A stretch of DNA of 35,653 nt from Bacteroidia bacterium (GTDB taxonomy: Bacteria; Bacteroidota; Bacteroidia; JADZBD01), in NCBI GenBank assembly GCA_020054095.1, contig JAGVMA010000047.1, positions 1 through 35,653 on the forward strand. The letters run 5' to 3'. Under the pieces are notes generated by a model. That model did no database searches, was not told the DNA's origin, and was given only the letters and a program-made list of their open reading frames with translations. Of the stretch, positions 14,682-22,561 are shown in pieces (within the stretch, counting starts at the first letter, position 1; each line of letters opens with the position of its first letter). The translations under genes were made by a program, and so were the position numbers.

Positions 14682-15635
14682 ATGGGATTATTTAGTTTTT
14701 TAAGTAAAGAAAAAAAAGAGAAACTCGATCAAGGAATTTTTGTAACCCGCAAAAGCTTTTTCGGCAAGTTGGCTAATGCCATAATGGGCAAAGCCACTGT
14801 AGATGATGAAGTGCTTGATAACTTGGAAGAAGTGCTGATAAGTGCCGATGTGGGTGTGGATACAACACTAAAAATTATAGAACGCCTGCAAAAGCGTGTG
14901 GCTGCACAGCGCAGCATTAATACTGCCGAGCTTAATGCCGTGCTGCGCGAAGAAGTGGCAGCACTAATGGAAACACCCGAACACAATGCCACTGCCGATT
15001 TTAAAATTACTAACGGCAAAAAACCGTATGTGATAATGGTGGTGGGCGTAAATGGTGTGGGCAAAACTACCACGATAGGTAAATTAGCACATCAGTTTAA
15101 GCAAGCGGGTAACATGGTGGTGCTGGGTGCTGCCGATACTTTTAGAGCAGCCGCAGTTGACCAATTAAAAATATGGGGACAGCGTGCCGATGTTACAGTA
15201 GTATCACAAGGGATGAATGCCGATCCGGCTTCAGTTGCTTTTGATACTTTATCATCGGCAGTAGCAAAAAATGCCGATGTGGTGATTATAGATACCGCAG
15301 GGCGATTGCACAATAAAGCTAATTTAATGAGCGAGCTGGGTAAAATAAAACGGGTGATGCAAAAAGTGGTGCCCGATGCTCCGCACGAAATATTGCTGGT
15401 GCTTGATGCATCTACCGGGCAAAATGCAATAGCGCAATGCCGCGAGTTTACAGCCGTCACCGATGTGAATGCACTTGCGCTTACAAAACTCGATGGCACA
15501 GCTAAAGGCGGTGTGGTAATTGGTATTTCGCACCAATTTAAAATTCAGGTAAAATATATTGGAGTGGGCGAGAAGCCCGAAGATTTACAAGTGTTTAACA
15601 AACACGAATTTGTTGATTCCTTTTTTAAGGAGTAG
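14682..15635 (+). CDS. ftsY: Signal recognition particle receptor FtsY
   Basis: 317 aa, lacking the long acidic A domain of E. coli FtsY, as is usual in Bacteroidota. The four-helix N domain (about 20-95) includes LEEVLISADVGVDTT. The GTPase G domain has the P-loop GVNGVGKTT (122-130), DTFRAAAVDQL, DTAGR (204-208), TKLDGTAKGG (268-277) and the closing GVGEKPEDL. It receives the SRP-ribosome complex at the membrane and hands nascent chains to SecYEG. It comes after the bL33/bL38 genes and a terminator, so it may depend on read-through. Confidence 0.97.
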   Translation: MGLFSFLSKEKKEKLDQGIFVTRKSFFGKLANAIMGKATVDDEVLDNLEEVLISADVGVDTTLKIIERLQKRVAAQRSINTAELNAVLREEVAALMETPEHNATADFKITNGKKPYVIMVVGVNGVGKTTTIGKLAHQFKQAGNMVVLGAADTFRAAAVDQLKIWGQRADVTVVSQGMNADPASVAFDTLSSAVAKNADVVIIDTAGRLHNKANLMSELGKIKRVMQKVVPDAPHEILLVLDASTGQNAIAQCREFTAVTDVNALALTKLDGTAKGGVVIGISHQFKIQVKYIGVGEKPEDLQVFNKHEFVDSFFKE

Positions 15636-15637
15636 AA

Positions 15638-16264
15638 TTATCTGTACACTTTGGGGCAACCAATTTTAGCGCTACCTATTTTAAATCCAACACGAATTTC
15701 CCAAACACGGTTTTTTATATCTACCAAATCTGTATTGTACGATAAGTTAGCTGCCGGATTATAGTGCAACTCAATAATAGGTTTTAAGCGGCTGTAAGTA
15801 ATAAATTCCCAACCAATGCCTGCCGACCAAGTGAAATGTAATTTAGAAAATGTATCGGTAACGGATGGTGTACTTTGTTTAAATAAATATTCTACGCGCG
15901 GTCCTACTAATAAATAAGGGTAGCCATCGTATGTTTCGCCACGGAGCATTAAAAAATTATTCCAGCAGATATAGTCTAACTTGTTTTTATCGCCCGTAGG
16001 TTTATATTTTGTTCCTTTCATGTTGTACTGTAATTCTGTTCTCCACCTAAAATTATAGTGGCTAAAAAATTCGGCTAACAACTCGCCATTAAAACGATAA
16101 ACAAATTTGTGTTTTTCTTTTGCCGTAGCGCCATCGGGCATGGTGGTAAACCATTTTTGCTTGCCCATGCTTAAGCCGCCCATCAGGCCCCAGCCCTGAA
16201 AAAATTGGGCATTAGCACTTAGTGTTATTGCTGCAAGGAAAACTAAAATAGTGGTGCGTTTCAT
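15638..16264 (-). CDS. Outer-membrane beta-barrel protein (PorT-like)
   Basis: 208 aa from the ATG at 16264, chosen because MKRTTILVFLAAITLSANAQ is a clean signal peptide; an upstream TTG would add 9 residues. The mature part alternates polar and aromatic strands typical of 8-stranded barrels: GWGLMGGLSMG, RFNGELLAEFFSHYNFRWRT, YPYLLVGPRVEYLF and SAGIGWEFITYSRLKPIIEL. This is the outer-membrane porin-like (OMP_b-brl_2 / PorT) class of Bacteroidota; function unknown. Its stop is 2 nt from the ftsY stop (convergent), and it is divergent from lpd. Confidence 0.8.
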   Translation of the reverse strand: MKRTTILVFLAAITLSANAQFFQGWGLMGGLSMGKQKWFTTMPDGATAKEKHKFVYRFNGELLAEFFSHYNFRWRTELQYNMKGTKYKPTGDKNKLDYICWNNFLMLRGETYDGYPYLLVGPRVEYLFKQSTPSVTDTFSKLHFTWSAGIGWEFITYSRLKPIIELHYNPAANLSYNTDLVDIKNRVWEIRVGFKIGSAKIGCPKVYR

Positions 16265-16388
16265 CAGCACTAAGTTAGTAATGTAAGCCAATGCGCATAA
16301 ATTATCAGCAGTGATTTAATCAACATTGTTTTGTGAGTTTTCGCCCAAATTTTTTCCTACATTCGCACCTCATAAATTACACAACAAC

Positions 16389-17777
16389 ATGAGTTACGAC
16401 TTAATAGTTATAGGCAGCGGCCCGGGTGGCTATGTGGCTGCTATACGTGCATCGCAATTAGGATTAAAAACTGCAATTGTAGAGCGCGAAAATCTTGGTG
16501 GTATTTGTTTAAACTGGGGTTGTATTCCTACCAAAGCATTGTTAAAATCGGCACAGGTGTTTGAGTATTTAAAACATGCAGCCGATTACGGAATAAAAGT
16601 TACAGGAGGCGATGCTGATTTTTCGGCAGTGGTAAAACGCAGTCGCGATGTTGCCGATGGAATGAGCAAAGGCGTACAATTTTTAATGAAGAAAAATAAA
16701 ATAGATGTTATCAAAGGTTTCGGAAAAGTGAAATCGGGCAAGAAAGTGGAAGTGAAAGATGATGCAGGAAAAGTAACCGTGTACGATGCTAAAAATATAA
16801 TTATTGCAGTGGGCGCTCGTTCGCGCGCATTACCTAATTTGCCTCAAGATGGTAAAAAAATAATTGGTTATCGCGAGGCAATGGTATTGCCTAAAATGCC
16901 TAAAACAATGCTGGTAGTGGGTTCGGGAGCTATAGGCAGCGAGTTCGCTTATTTTTATGCTACGATGGGAACAAAGGTTACGCAAGTAGAGTTTATGCCA
17001 AACATTGTTCCGGTTGAAGATGAAGAAGTATCAAAACAACTTGAAAAATCTTTTAAGAAAATTGGTATTGATGTGATGACATCATCCGAAGTATTATCGG
17101 TAGATACTAAAGGCGATGGCTGCAAAGTAAAAGTGAAAACGCCTAAAGGCGAACAAATTATTGATTGCGAAATTGTTTTATCGGCAGTGGGTATTCAAAC
17201 TAATTTAGAAAACATAGGGCTGGAAGAAGTGGGCATTGTTACCGATAAAGGAAAAATAATTACTAATCCGTATTACCAAACCAATATGCCTGGATATTAT
17301 GCCATAGGCGATTGTGTGGGCGGGCAAGCATTGGCGCACGTTGCTTCTGCCGAAGGAATTATATGTGTAGAAAAAATTGCCGGACATCATCCTGAGCCAC
17401 TTGATTATAATAATATACCGGGCTGTACTTATACTTCGCCCGAAATTGCATCGGTAGGTTACACCGAAAAACAAGCGAAAGAAAAAGGATATGAACTAAA
17501 AGTGGGCAAGTTTCCTTTTAGCGCAAGTGGCAAAGCAAGTGCTGCCGGCAGCAAAGATGGTTTTATAAAAGTTATTTACGATGCTAAATATGGCGAGTTG
17601 CTGGGGGCGCACATGATAGGTGCTAACGTAACCGAAATGATTGCAGAAATTGTGGTGGCTCGTAAATTAGAAACTACCGGACACGAAATGTTACGTGCCG
17701 TGCATCCGCACCCCACTATGAGCGAAGCTGTAATGGAAGCTACTGCAGTCGCTTATGGCGAAGTAATTCATTTGTAA
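16389..17777 (+). CDS. lpd: Dihydrolipoyl dehydrogenase (E3 / glycine cleavage L protein)
   Basis: 462 aa from the ATG at 16389 (MSYDLIVIGSGPGGYVAAIR); a longer frame from 16326 lacks conservation. It reoxidises dihydrolipoamide of 2-oxoacid dehydrogenases and of the glycine-cleavage H protein, passing electrons to NAD+. The FAD-binding GxGxxG is at the start, the redox disulfide is C40/C45 (GGICLNWGCIPTKA), the NAD domain has VVGSGAIGSEFA, and the interface carries the catalytic HPHPTMSE. It acts in the cytoplasm. A TACATTCG box at 16358 is a near match to the -7 element. It ends in a terminator. Confidence 0.97.
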   Translation: MSYDLIVIGSGPGGYVAAIRASQLGLKTAIVERENLGGICLNWGCIPTKALLKSAQVFEYLKHAADYGIKVTGGDADFSAVVKRSRDVADGMSKGVQFLMKKNKIDVIKGFGKVKSGKKVEVKDDAGKVTVYDAKNIIIAVGARSRALPNLPQDGKKIIGYREAMVLPKMPKTMLVVGSGAIGSEFAYFYATMGTKVTQVEFMPNIVPVEDEEVSKQLEKSFKKIGIDVMTSSEVLSVDTKGDGCKVKVKTPKGEQIIDCEIVLSAVGIQTNLENIGLEEVGIVTDKGKIITNPYYQTNMPGYYAIGDCVGGQALAHVASAEGIICVEKIAGHHPEPLDYNNIPGCTYTSPEIASVGYTEKQAKEKGYELKVGKFPFSASGKASAAGSKDGFIKVIYDAKYGELLGAHMIGANVTEMIAEIVVARKLETTGHEMLRAVHPHPTMSEAVMEATAVAYGEVIHL

Positions 17778-17796
17778 AAAAATAAAGAGAAAATAA

Positions 17797-17829
17797 TAGC
17801 TGCATGAAAATAATTTGTGCAGCTTTTTT
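17797..17829 (+). terminator. Terminator of lpd
   Basis: AGCTGCA (17798-17804) pairs with TGCAGCT (17818-17824) around a 13-nt loop, followed by TTTTT that runs into the stop codon of the convergent gene. Confidence 0.7.
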
Positions 17830-18220
17830 ATTTCATTTGCTTTAGAAGCCAGTTAAGTGCTTCTTTTTCAGAATTAAAAAATTTTGTTTTGTGTTTCGGT
17901 TTCTGCACTTTATAAACAAAGTTGGCAATTAACCGGTGCGCCAAATTTTTTATAACAAAAGCTTCGGCAATTTTTAAATTACAGCGCTCCGGGGTTGACC
18001 AATAATTGCGAGCATCTATCGAAACCGTAGCCCCATCATTAACTATTGTTAAAAAATAAACAGGAAAAGAATCAACCATTTTTTCATAAACCAATCGTGC
18101 TTCATCAAGCATTTCAGTATCCACATGAGCATTGGCGTTTATTTCTACTCGCAAAAAATTACTTTTAATGCGTGTAACAGTAGCAAAACTTGTTTTTATC
18201 ACATTATTAGGCATTGCCAT
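17828..18220 (-). CDS. STAS/SpoIIAA-like small protein (DUF7793-like)
   Basis: 130 aa, soluble. The layout TRIKSNFLRVEINANAHVDT, VYFLTIVNDGATVSIDARNY, AFVIKNLAHRLIANFVYKVQ, PKHKTKFFNSEKEALNWL fits a SpoIIAA-like alpha/beta fold of the kind common in Bacteroidota (the FFNSEKEALNWL end is characteristic). I do not see a phosphorylatable Asp-Ser-Ser motif, so it is probably not a classical antagonist. It lies 42 bp after the SpoIIE-type phosphatase gene on the same strand, so a functional link is likely. The family name is recalled, not searched. Confidence 0.65.
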   Translation of the reverse strand: MAMPNNVIKTSFATVTRIKSNFLRVEINANAHVDTEMLDEARLVYEKMVDSFPVYFLTIVNDGATVSIDARNYWSTPERCNLKIAEAFVIKNLAHRLIANFVYKVQKPKHKTKFFNSEKEALNWLLKQMK

Positions 18221-18262
18221 AAAGCAGCACGAAAGTAATACTAAATATTAAAAATAGTAGTG

Positions 18263-20401
18263 TTATATTTTTACCCCGATAATAAGTATGTCATCCACCT
18301 GTTCTAAGTTACCGCGCCAGTTTTCAATTGCATCAGCAAGTATTTTGCGCTGCTCGGGCATTGGTTTTTCGTTAATTGTAATTAAAAGTTCTTGCAATTG
18401 CTTGTACTTAAATTTTTTGCCTCTTGGTCCGCCAAACTGGTCGGCATATCCATCCGAAAAAATATAAATACAATCGCCTTGCATTAAATCTATAACATGA
18501 TTTGTAAACTGCGCCATTTGTCCAGGTGTCGATGCACCTACCGAAAATCTATCGCCATTAATTTCGGTTGCTTGCTTTTCGCGAATAATCCATATAGGAT
18601 TAAATGCGCCAGCGTATTGCAGTTTTTTTAAATCTTTGCTCACGCTGCATAGTGCAATGTCCATTCCATCTTTCACAGTGGCTTCATCGGCACTTTGGTT
18701 TAATGATTTTGCGAGGCCTTTGTTTGCCGCATTTAATATCGCAGCCGGATTGGTTAATCCATATTCATTAACTGCTTGGTTTAATAAATTATAACCAAGT
18801 ATGCTCATAAATGCCCCAGGTACACCGTGTCCTGTACAATCAGCAGCAGCAAAAAGCAAATCATCGCCCCAGGTTTCAAACCAATAAAAATCTCCGCTCA
18901 CAATATCTTTTGGTTTAAATAATATAAACGATTGCGGAAAGGATTCCGTCATTTTTGGCAACGGAGGCAAAATAGCTTGCTGCAAGCGTTTAGCATAACG
19001 TATGCTGTCCTTAATATCTTTATTTTGCTCTTCTACAATTGTGTTTTTTTCCTCAATCAATTTGTTTTTTTCTTCCAACTGAATGTTAGCAGTGTTTTTT
19101 TGACGATATCCTCTGAAAACCAAAAACGCAAGTAAAATAAATAAACCTGCAAGCGCACTCACAAAATAAAGTATGATACTTTTTCTTCCGGCTTCCAGAT
19201 CCTGATTAATTGTTTTCTCGCGCAGTATTTCGTTTTCCTGTTCTTTTTTATCGGTTTCGTATTTTTTTTCTAACTCATTTGTAAATTCCATGTTTTCTCG
19301 ATTGTATATCGAATCGTTCAGTTCTATATAAAGATTTTTGTACTTAAATGCGCTATCGTATATATTCAGTTTAAAATAAATATCTGCCAATGGTCCGCAC
19401 GATTGTAGCATCTCAGGTAATTGTTCCGATTGTTTTGCAATTTGCAATCCTTTATAAGCATATTCAGCTGCCTGTTTTAATTTATTTTGCAGGCAAAGTA
19501 TTTCCGAAATATTAATATATGTACTCGCCAAACTATAAGTTTTGCCCGATGCCAGTTTTAAATCAGCAGATTGTTTCATGTAATTTAATGCTTTCTCATA
19601 GTTTTTTTGGTTGTATTCCATCAAACCCAAATTGTTTAATATCTCAGGAACACTTGAAAGCATGTTTTTATCTTTTGAAAGTTTTAGTGCATCGCTGTAA
19701 TACTTTTCAGCATTTATATAATCATTCTTAGTTGTGTATAGCAACGCCATATTCGAGTAATCCATAATTATATCAATTGCCATATTTAGCGACTGATGCA
19801 GTTCCAAAGATTTCTTCCAATAATCTTCTGCCTTTTGCATATCATTTAATCTGTAAAAGCAGCTTCCTAAATCGGAATACAATAGGGCAGTAAATTTCTT
19901 ATTGTTTACTTGTTCATCAAATATTTTAAGGGCATCAATAAGATATACAATTGCCTTTTCAAAATTGCCCTGAAACACATAACCTACGCCCAATGAACGC
20001 TTGCAGCGGCCTAACCCTTCTGTATAATTGTTTTTCTGCGAAACTTCTATGCCTTTTGAAATGTATTTTTCTGAAGTATTAAAGTTACCTCTTTGTAATT
20101 CAATAAAACTTAAACTACAACACAGCTCAACTATTTTTGAGTAATTGCCGAGTTTTTCACTCAATGCAAGGGCGCATTTATAATACTTTTCAGCATTATC
20201 ATACCCCGAATTTTTTTCATAAAACTTGCCGGCATTTATGTAAATATTTAGTTTAGATGTATCTGCTGATGTGTTATTAATCACCGTGTTAACACTATCA
20301 GAAAAAAAATCTGCCCTTACAGTTGAAAAAAACAGAATGCACAAAATTATTTCTGTATACAGAAAAACCTTGATATTATTAGGTTTTAGAGAGAAGCGCA
20401 C
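18263..20401 (-). CDS. TPR sensor with SpoIIE-type serine phosphatase domain
   Basis: 712 aa from a GTG start at 20401; no ATG fits before the N-terminal hydrophobic segment (about 11-30). About eight TPR units fill residues 45-360 and should lie in the periplasm. A membrane helix is at about 408-430, flanked by coiled coil (375-405 and 435-466). The cytoplasmic PP2C/SpoIIE domain begins near 467 with IRYAKRLQQAILPP and has DIVSGDFYW (D499, D504), ADCTGHGVPGAFMS (D521), SDGYADQFGG (D660) and QVDDILI (D703, D704), the expected Mn/Mg-binding acids. It would dephosphorylate STAS-type partners in response to a periplasmic signal. The 17828 gene follows it in a probable operon. Confidence 0.93.
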   Translation of the reverse strand: MRFSLKPNNIKVFLYTEIILCILFFSTVRADFFSDSVNTVINNTSADTSKLNIYINAGKFYEKNSGYDNAEKYYKCALALSEKLGNYSKIVELCCSLSFIELQRGNFNTSEKYISKGIEVSQKNNYTEGLGRCKRSLGVGYVFQGNFEKAIVYLIDALKIFDEQVNNKKFTALLYSDLGSCFYRLNDMQKAEDYWKKSLELHQSLNMAIDIIMDYSNMALLYTTKNDYINAEKYYSDALKLSKDKNMLSSVPEILNNLGLMEYNQKNYEKALNYMKQSADLKLASGKTYSLASTYINISEILCLQNKLKQAAEYAYKGLQIAKQSEQLPEMLQSCGPLADIYFKLNIYDSAFKYKNLYIELNDSIYNRENMEFTNELEKKYETDKKEQENEILREKTINQDLEAGRKSIILYFVSALAGLFILLAFLVFRGYRQKNTANIQLEEKNKLIEEKNTIVEEQNKDIKDSIRYAKRLQQAILPPLPKMTESFPQSFILFKPKDIVSGDFYWFETWGDDLLFAAADCTGHGVPGAFMSILGYNLLNQAVNEYGLTNPAAILNAANKGLAKSLNQSADEATVKDGMDIALCSVSKDLKKLQYAGAFNPIWIIREKQATEINGDRFSVGASTPGQMAQFTNHVIDLMQGDCIYIFSDGYADQFGGPRGKKFKYKQLQELLITINEKPMPEQRKILADAIENWRGNLEQVDDILIIGVKI

Positions 20402-20479
20402 TGTGCTTTTTTTGTTTTTTTTGGAAAGATATATAATATTTTATTATAAATTGGCGCTCACAAACTAAAAAAATAACTT

Positions 20480-21085
20480 ATGGCAACAGGAACAATTACA
20501 ACAGTAAACCCTGATAAAATATCAGGAACAATTACATTAGATGACGATGGTGGTACGTATGGATTTAGTGACACTAATTTTCCATCAACAGGATTGGCAC
20601 CAACAAATCCAGCTACAACCGCTATTGATTTTGAAGAACCTACACCAATAGGCACAGGAGTAGAACCTGTAATTATTGAACCACCTGTAGAAATTACAAC
20701 TACCGTAACTCAAGATTTTACTGTGGGCAAAGGTCAATCGCTTGTGGTGAGAAATAAAGGACATGTTAAAGGCAATGTGGTAATAGGCAGCGGATCACTT
20801 ACAGTACAAGGTGGTGGCTTAGTAGAAGGTAACATAACCGTTAGTGATGGCGGCAATGTTAACTTACGAAACAATGGCCACGTTAAAGGTAACGTAGTAA
20901 TAGGCAGTGGCAACGTAATGAAAATTGTGGGTGGCGGCAAATTAGAAGGATCCCTAACTATTACTAAAAGTAACAAGCTAATTATTGGGAACGATAATGG
21001 CGGAGGAATTATTACAGGCACTATAGATATAAAAAAAATCAGAAGGGTAGAAATTACTTCTACTTCAAAATTTAATTGCCCTTAA
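20480..21085 (+). CDS. Bactofilin-like repeat protein with cold-shock-like N-terminus
   Basis: 201 aa, no signal peptide. Residues 1-60 (MATGTITTVNPDKISGTITL, DDDGGTYGFSDTNF, then AIDFE) have the spacing of a cold-shock/OB-like barrel (GxI...GxI, DDGG, hydrophobic ends), but without the RNA-binding aromatic motifs, so any relation is structural at best. Residues 75-190 hold short beta-helix repeats with near-identical pieces about 42 residues apart: KGHVKGNVVIGSGSL and NGHVKGNVVIGSGNV, as in bactofilins. It could polymerise in the cytoplasm. It stands alone, divergent from the TPR phosphatase, and ends in a perfect terminator. Confidence 0.6.
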   Translation: MATGTITTVNPDKISGTITLDDDGGTYGFSDTNFPSTGLAPTNPATTAIDFEEPTPIGTGVEPVIIEPPVEITTTVTQDFTVGKGQSLVVRNKGHVKGNVVIGSGSLTVQGGGLVEGNITVSDGGNVNLRNNGHVKGNVVIGSGNVMKIVGGGKLEGSLTITKSNKLIIGNDNGGGIITGTIDIKKIRRVEITSTSKFNCP

Positions 21086-21108
21086 TATTTTCTTAATTTT
21101 ATGTGTTG

Positions 21109-21142
21109 AAAGCAACTATGGTTAACATAGTTGCTTTTTTTA
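21109..21142 (+). terminator. Terminator of the bactofilin-like gene
   Basis: A perfect 12-bp stem (21109-21120 with 21126-21137) with loop GTTAA and a T run. The kinase start codon at 21145 follows directly, so that gene needs another promoter or read-through. Confidence 0.85.
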
Positions 21143-21144
21143 TT

Positions 21145-21549
21145 ATGACTAAAGCACTAATAATAATTAGAGGATTACCGGGCAGCGGAAAAACTACGCT
21201 TGCTAAACTACTTTCAGAAAACGGTAAATACCCGTGTTTTTCTGTTGATGATTTTTTTACAGATGAGGCAGGTAATTATAAATTTGATTTTGAAAAAAAT
21301 TACCTTGCCTATAAATCTTGCGAAAAAAATACCGAACAAGCAATGCTAAAAGGCGAGAGTAAAATATTTTTACATAATGTTTTTTCTATGGAGTGGGAGA
21401 TAGCATTTTATCTTAAATTGGCCGCTACGTGCGGGTATCAGGTTCATTTTATTACCACCGAAAACAGGCATGGTGGGAAAAACACGCACGCTATAACGGA
21501 TGAGCAACTAAAAAAAATGGCTGAGAATTTTAATGTGAAACTTATATAA
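21145..21549 (+). CDS. Small P-loop kinase (polynucleotide-kinase / N4BP2-like)
   Basis: 134 aa from the ATG at 21145; the in-frame extension upstream (from 21103) would run through the terminator hairpin. MTKALIIIRGLPGSGKTTLA gives a Walker A motif at residues 10-18, then CFSVDDFF as the acidic strand after a short lid-like helix. FLHNVFSMEWEIAFYL and a C-terminal GYQVHFITTENR match the AAA_33 / N4BP2-like kinase family seen in phage and bacterial proteins. It is cytoplasmic. The substrate is unknown. It converges on the aldo/keto reductase gene. Confidence 0.8.
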   Translation: MTKALIIIRGLPGSGKTTLAKLLSENGKYPCFSVDDFFTDEAGNYKFDFEKNYLAYKSCEKNTEQAMLKGESKIFLHNVFSMEWEIAFYLKLAATCGYQVHFITTENRHGGKNTHAITDEQLKKMAENFNVKLI

Positions 21550-21558
21550 TTTGTTTCA

Positions 21559-22542
21559 CTAATACTGCGGCAGAGTAGGTTTGTTTTGCATAATAGCATC
21601 TATTTTCACCATCGCATCATCCGTAATTTTTTGATACAAATCAATTGCTTTTAAATTTTCGGTAAGCTGCTCGGTTTTTGAAGCACCCAGAATTACTGTA
21701 GAAACGTTTTTGTTTTTCAAACACCAAGCCAACGATAAAAGCGAAACGCTTGAGTCCATTCCTTTAGCGAGTTTAGTTAGTTGTTTCACTTTGTTTATTT
21801 TGGTATCAATCATCACTCGGTCTTTTAACCAATCCATTCCTTCAATGCTAAGCCGCGTGCCTTTTGCAAATCCGTTATTGTACTTGCCTGTTAATAAACC
21901 CGATGCTAATGGCGACCATATAGTAGTGCCCATACCTTTGTGTTTAAATAAATGCAAGTATTCGTTCTCCATTTTTTCGCGCTCAAATAAATTATATTGA
22001 GGTTGCTCCATACTGGGCGGAGTTAAATTGTTTTTTTCTGCCACGTTATATGCCTCCATCAATTCTGAAGCACTCCATTCGGATGTGCCCCAGTAAAGTA
22101 TCTTACCTTGCAGCACAAGATTGTGCATAGCCCAAACGGTTTCTTCTATTGGTGTGTTTTTGTCAGGCCGATGACAAAAATATAAGTCCACATAATCGAG
22201 TTGCAGGCGCTTTAATGATGCATTTATTCCTTCCCTAATATGTTTGCGGCTAAGTCCTGTTTGATTAGGTAATTTACCACCATCGCCAAAAAAAACTTTT
22301 GTTGCAATCACGTATGAACTTCTGTCCCATTTTTTCTTTTTCAAAATTGCGCCCATTACTTTTTCTGCCATCCCGCGCGAATATATTTCGGCACTATCAA
22401 AAAAATTAATTCCGCTATCGTAAGCCATGCTCATTAACTTATCTGATAATTTATCTTCTATTTGCTTGCCGAAGGTGAGCCACGAGCCAAATGAAAGTGC
22501 GCTTACCTGTATGCCGGCTTTTCCTAATCTTCTGTATTCCAT
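21559..22542 (-). CDS. Aldo/keto reductase, Kv-beta-like family
   Basis: 327 aa, full length. NADPH-dependent oxidoreductase with the complete catalytic tetrad: D49 and Y54 (FFDSAEIYSRG), K82 (VIATKVFFG) and H124 (YFCHRPDK). Other family signs are YRRLGKAGIQVSALSFGSW, ILYWGTSEWSASEL, the Gln/Tyr segment EQPQYNLFER, IWSPLASGLLTGKYN and the NADP-binding VILGASKTEQLTENL. This matches the potassium-channel beta subunit / YghZ class; the substrate cannot be told. It is followed upstream by the DUF4139 gene on the same strand, 19 bp away. Confidence 0.93.
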   Translation of the reverse strand: MEYRRLGKAGIQVSALSFGSWLTFGKQIEDKLSDKLMSMAYDSGINFFDSAEIYSRGMAEKVMGAILKKKKWDRSSYVIATKVFFGDGGKLPNQTGLSRKHIREGINASLKRLQLDYVDLYFCHRPDKNTPIEETVWAMHNLVLQGKILYWGTSEWSASELMEAYNVAEKNNLTPPSMEQPQYNLFEREKMENEYLHLFKHKGMGTTIWSPLASGLLTGKYNNGFAKGTRLSIEGMDWLKDRVMIDTKINKVKQLTKLAKGMDSSVSLLSLAWCLKNKNVSTVILGASKTEQLTENLKAIDLYQKITDDAMVKIDAIMQNKPTLPQY

Positions 22543-22561
22543 TTTCTGTTTTGTTTAGTTG

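Noticed and set aside
16326-16388. N-terminal extension of Lpd
   Set aside because: The added residues are not conserved and cover the promoter region; MSYDLIVIGSGPGG is the normal start.
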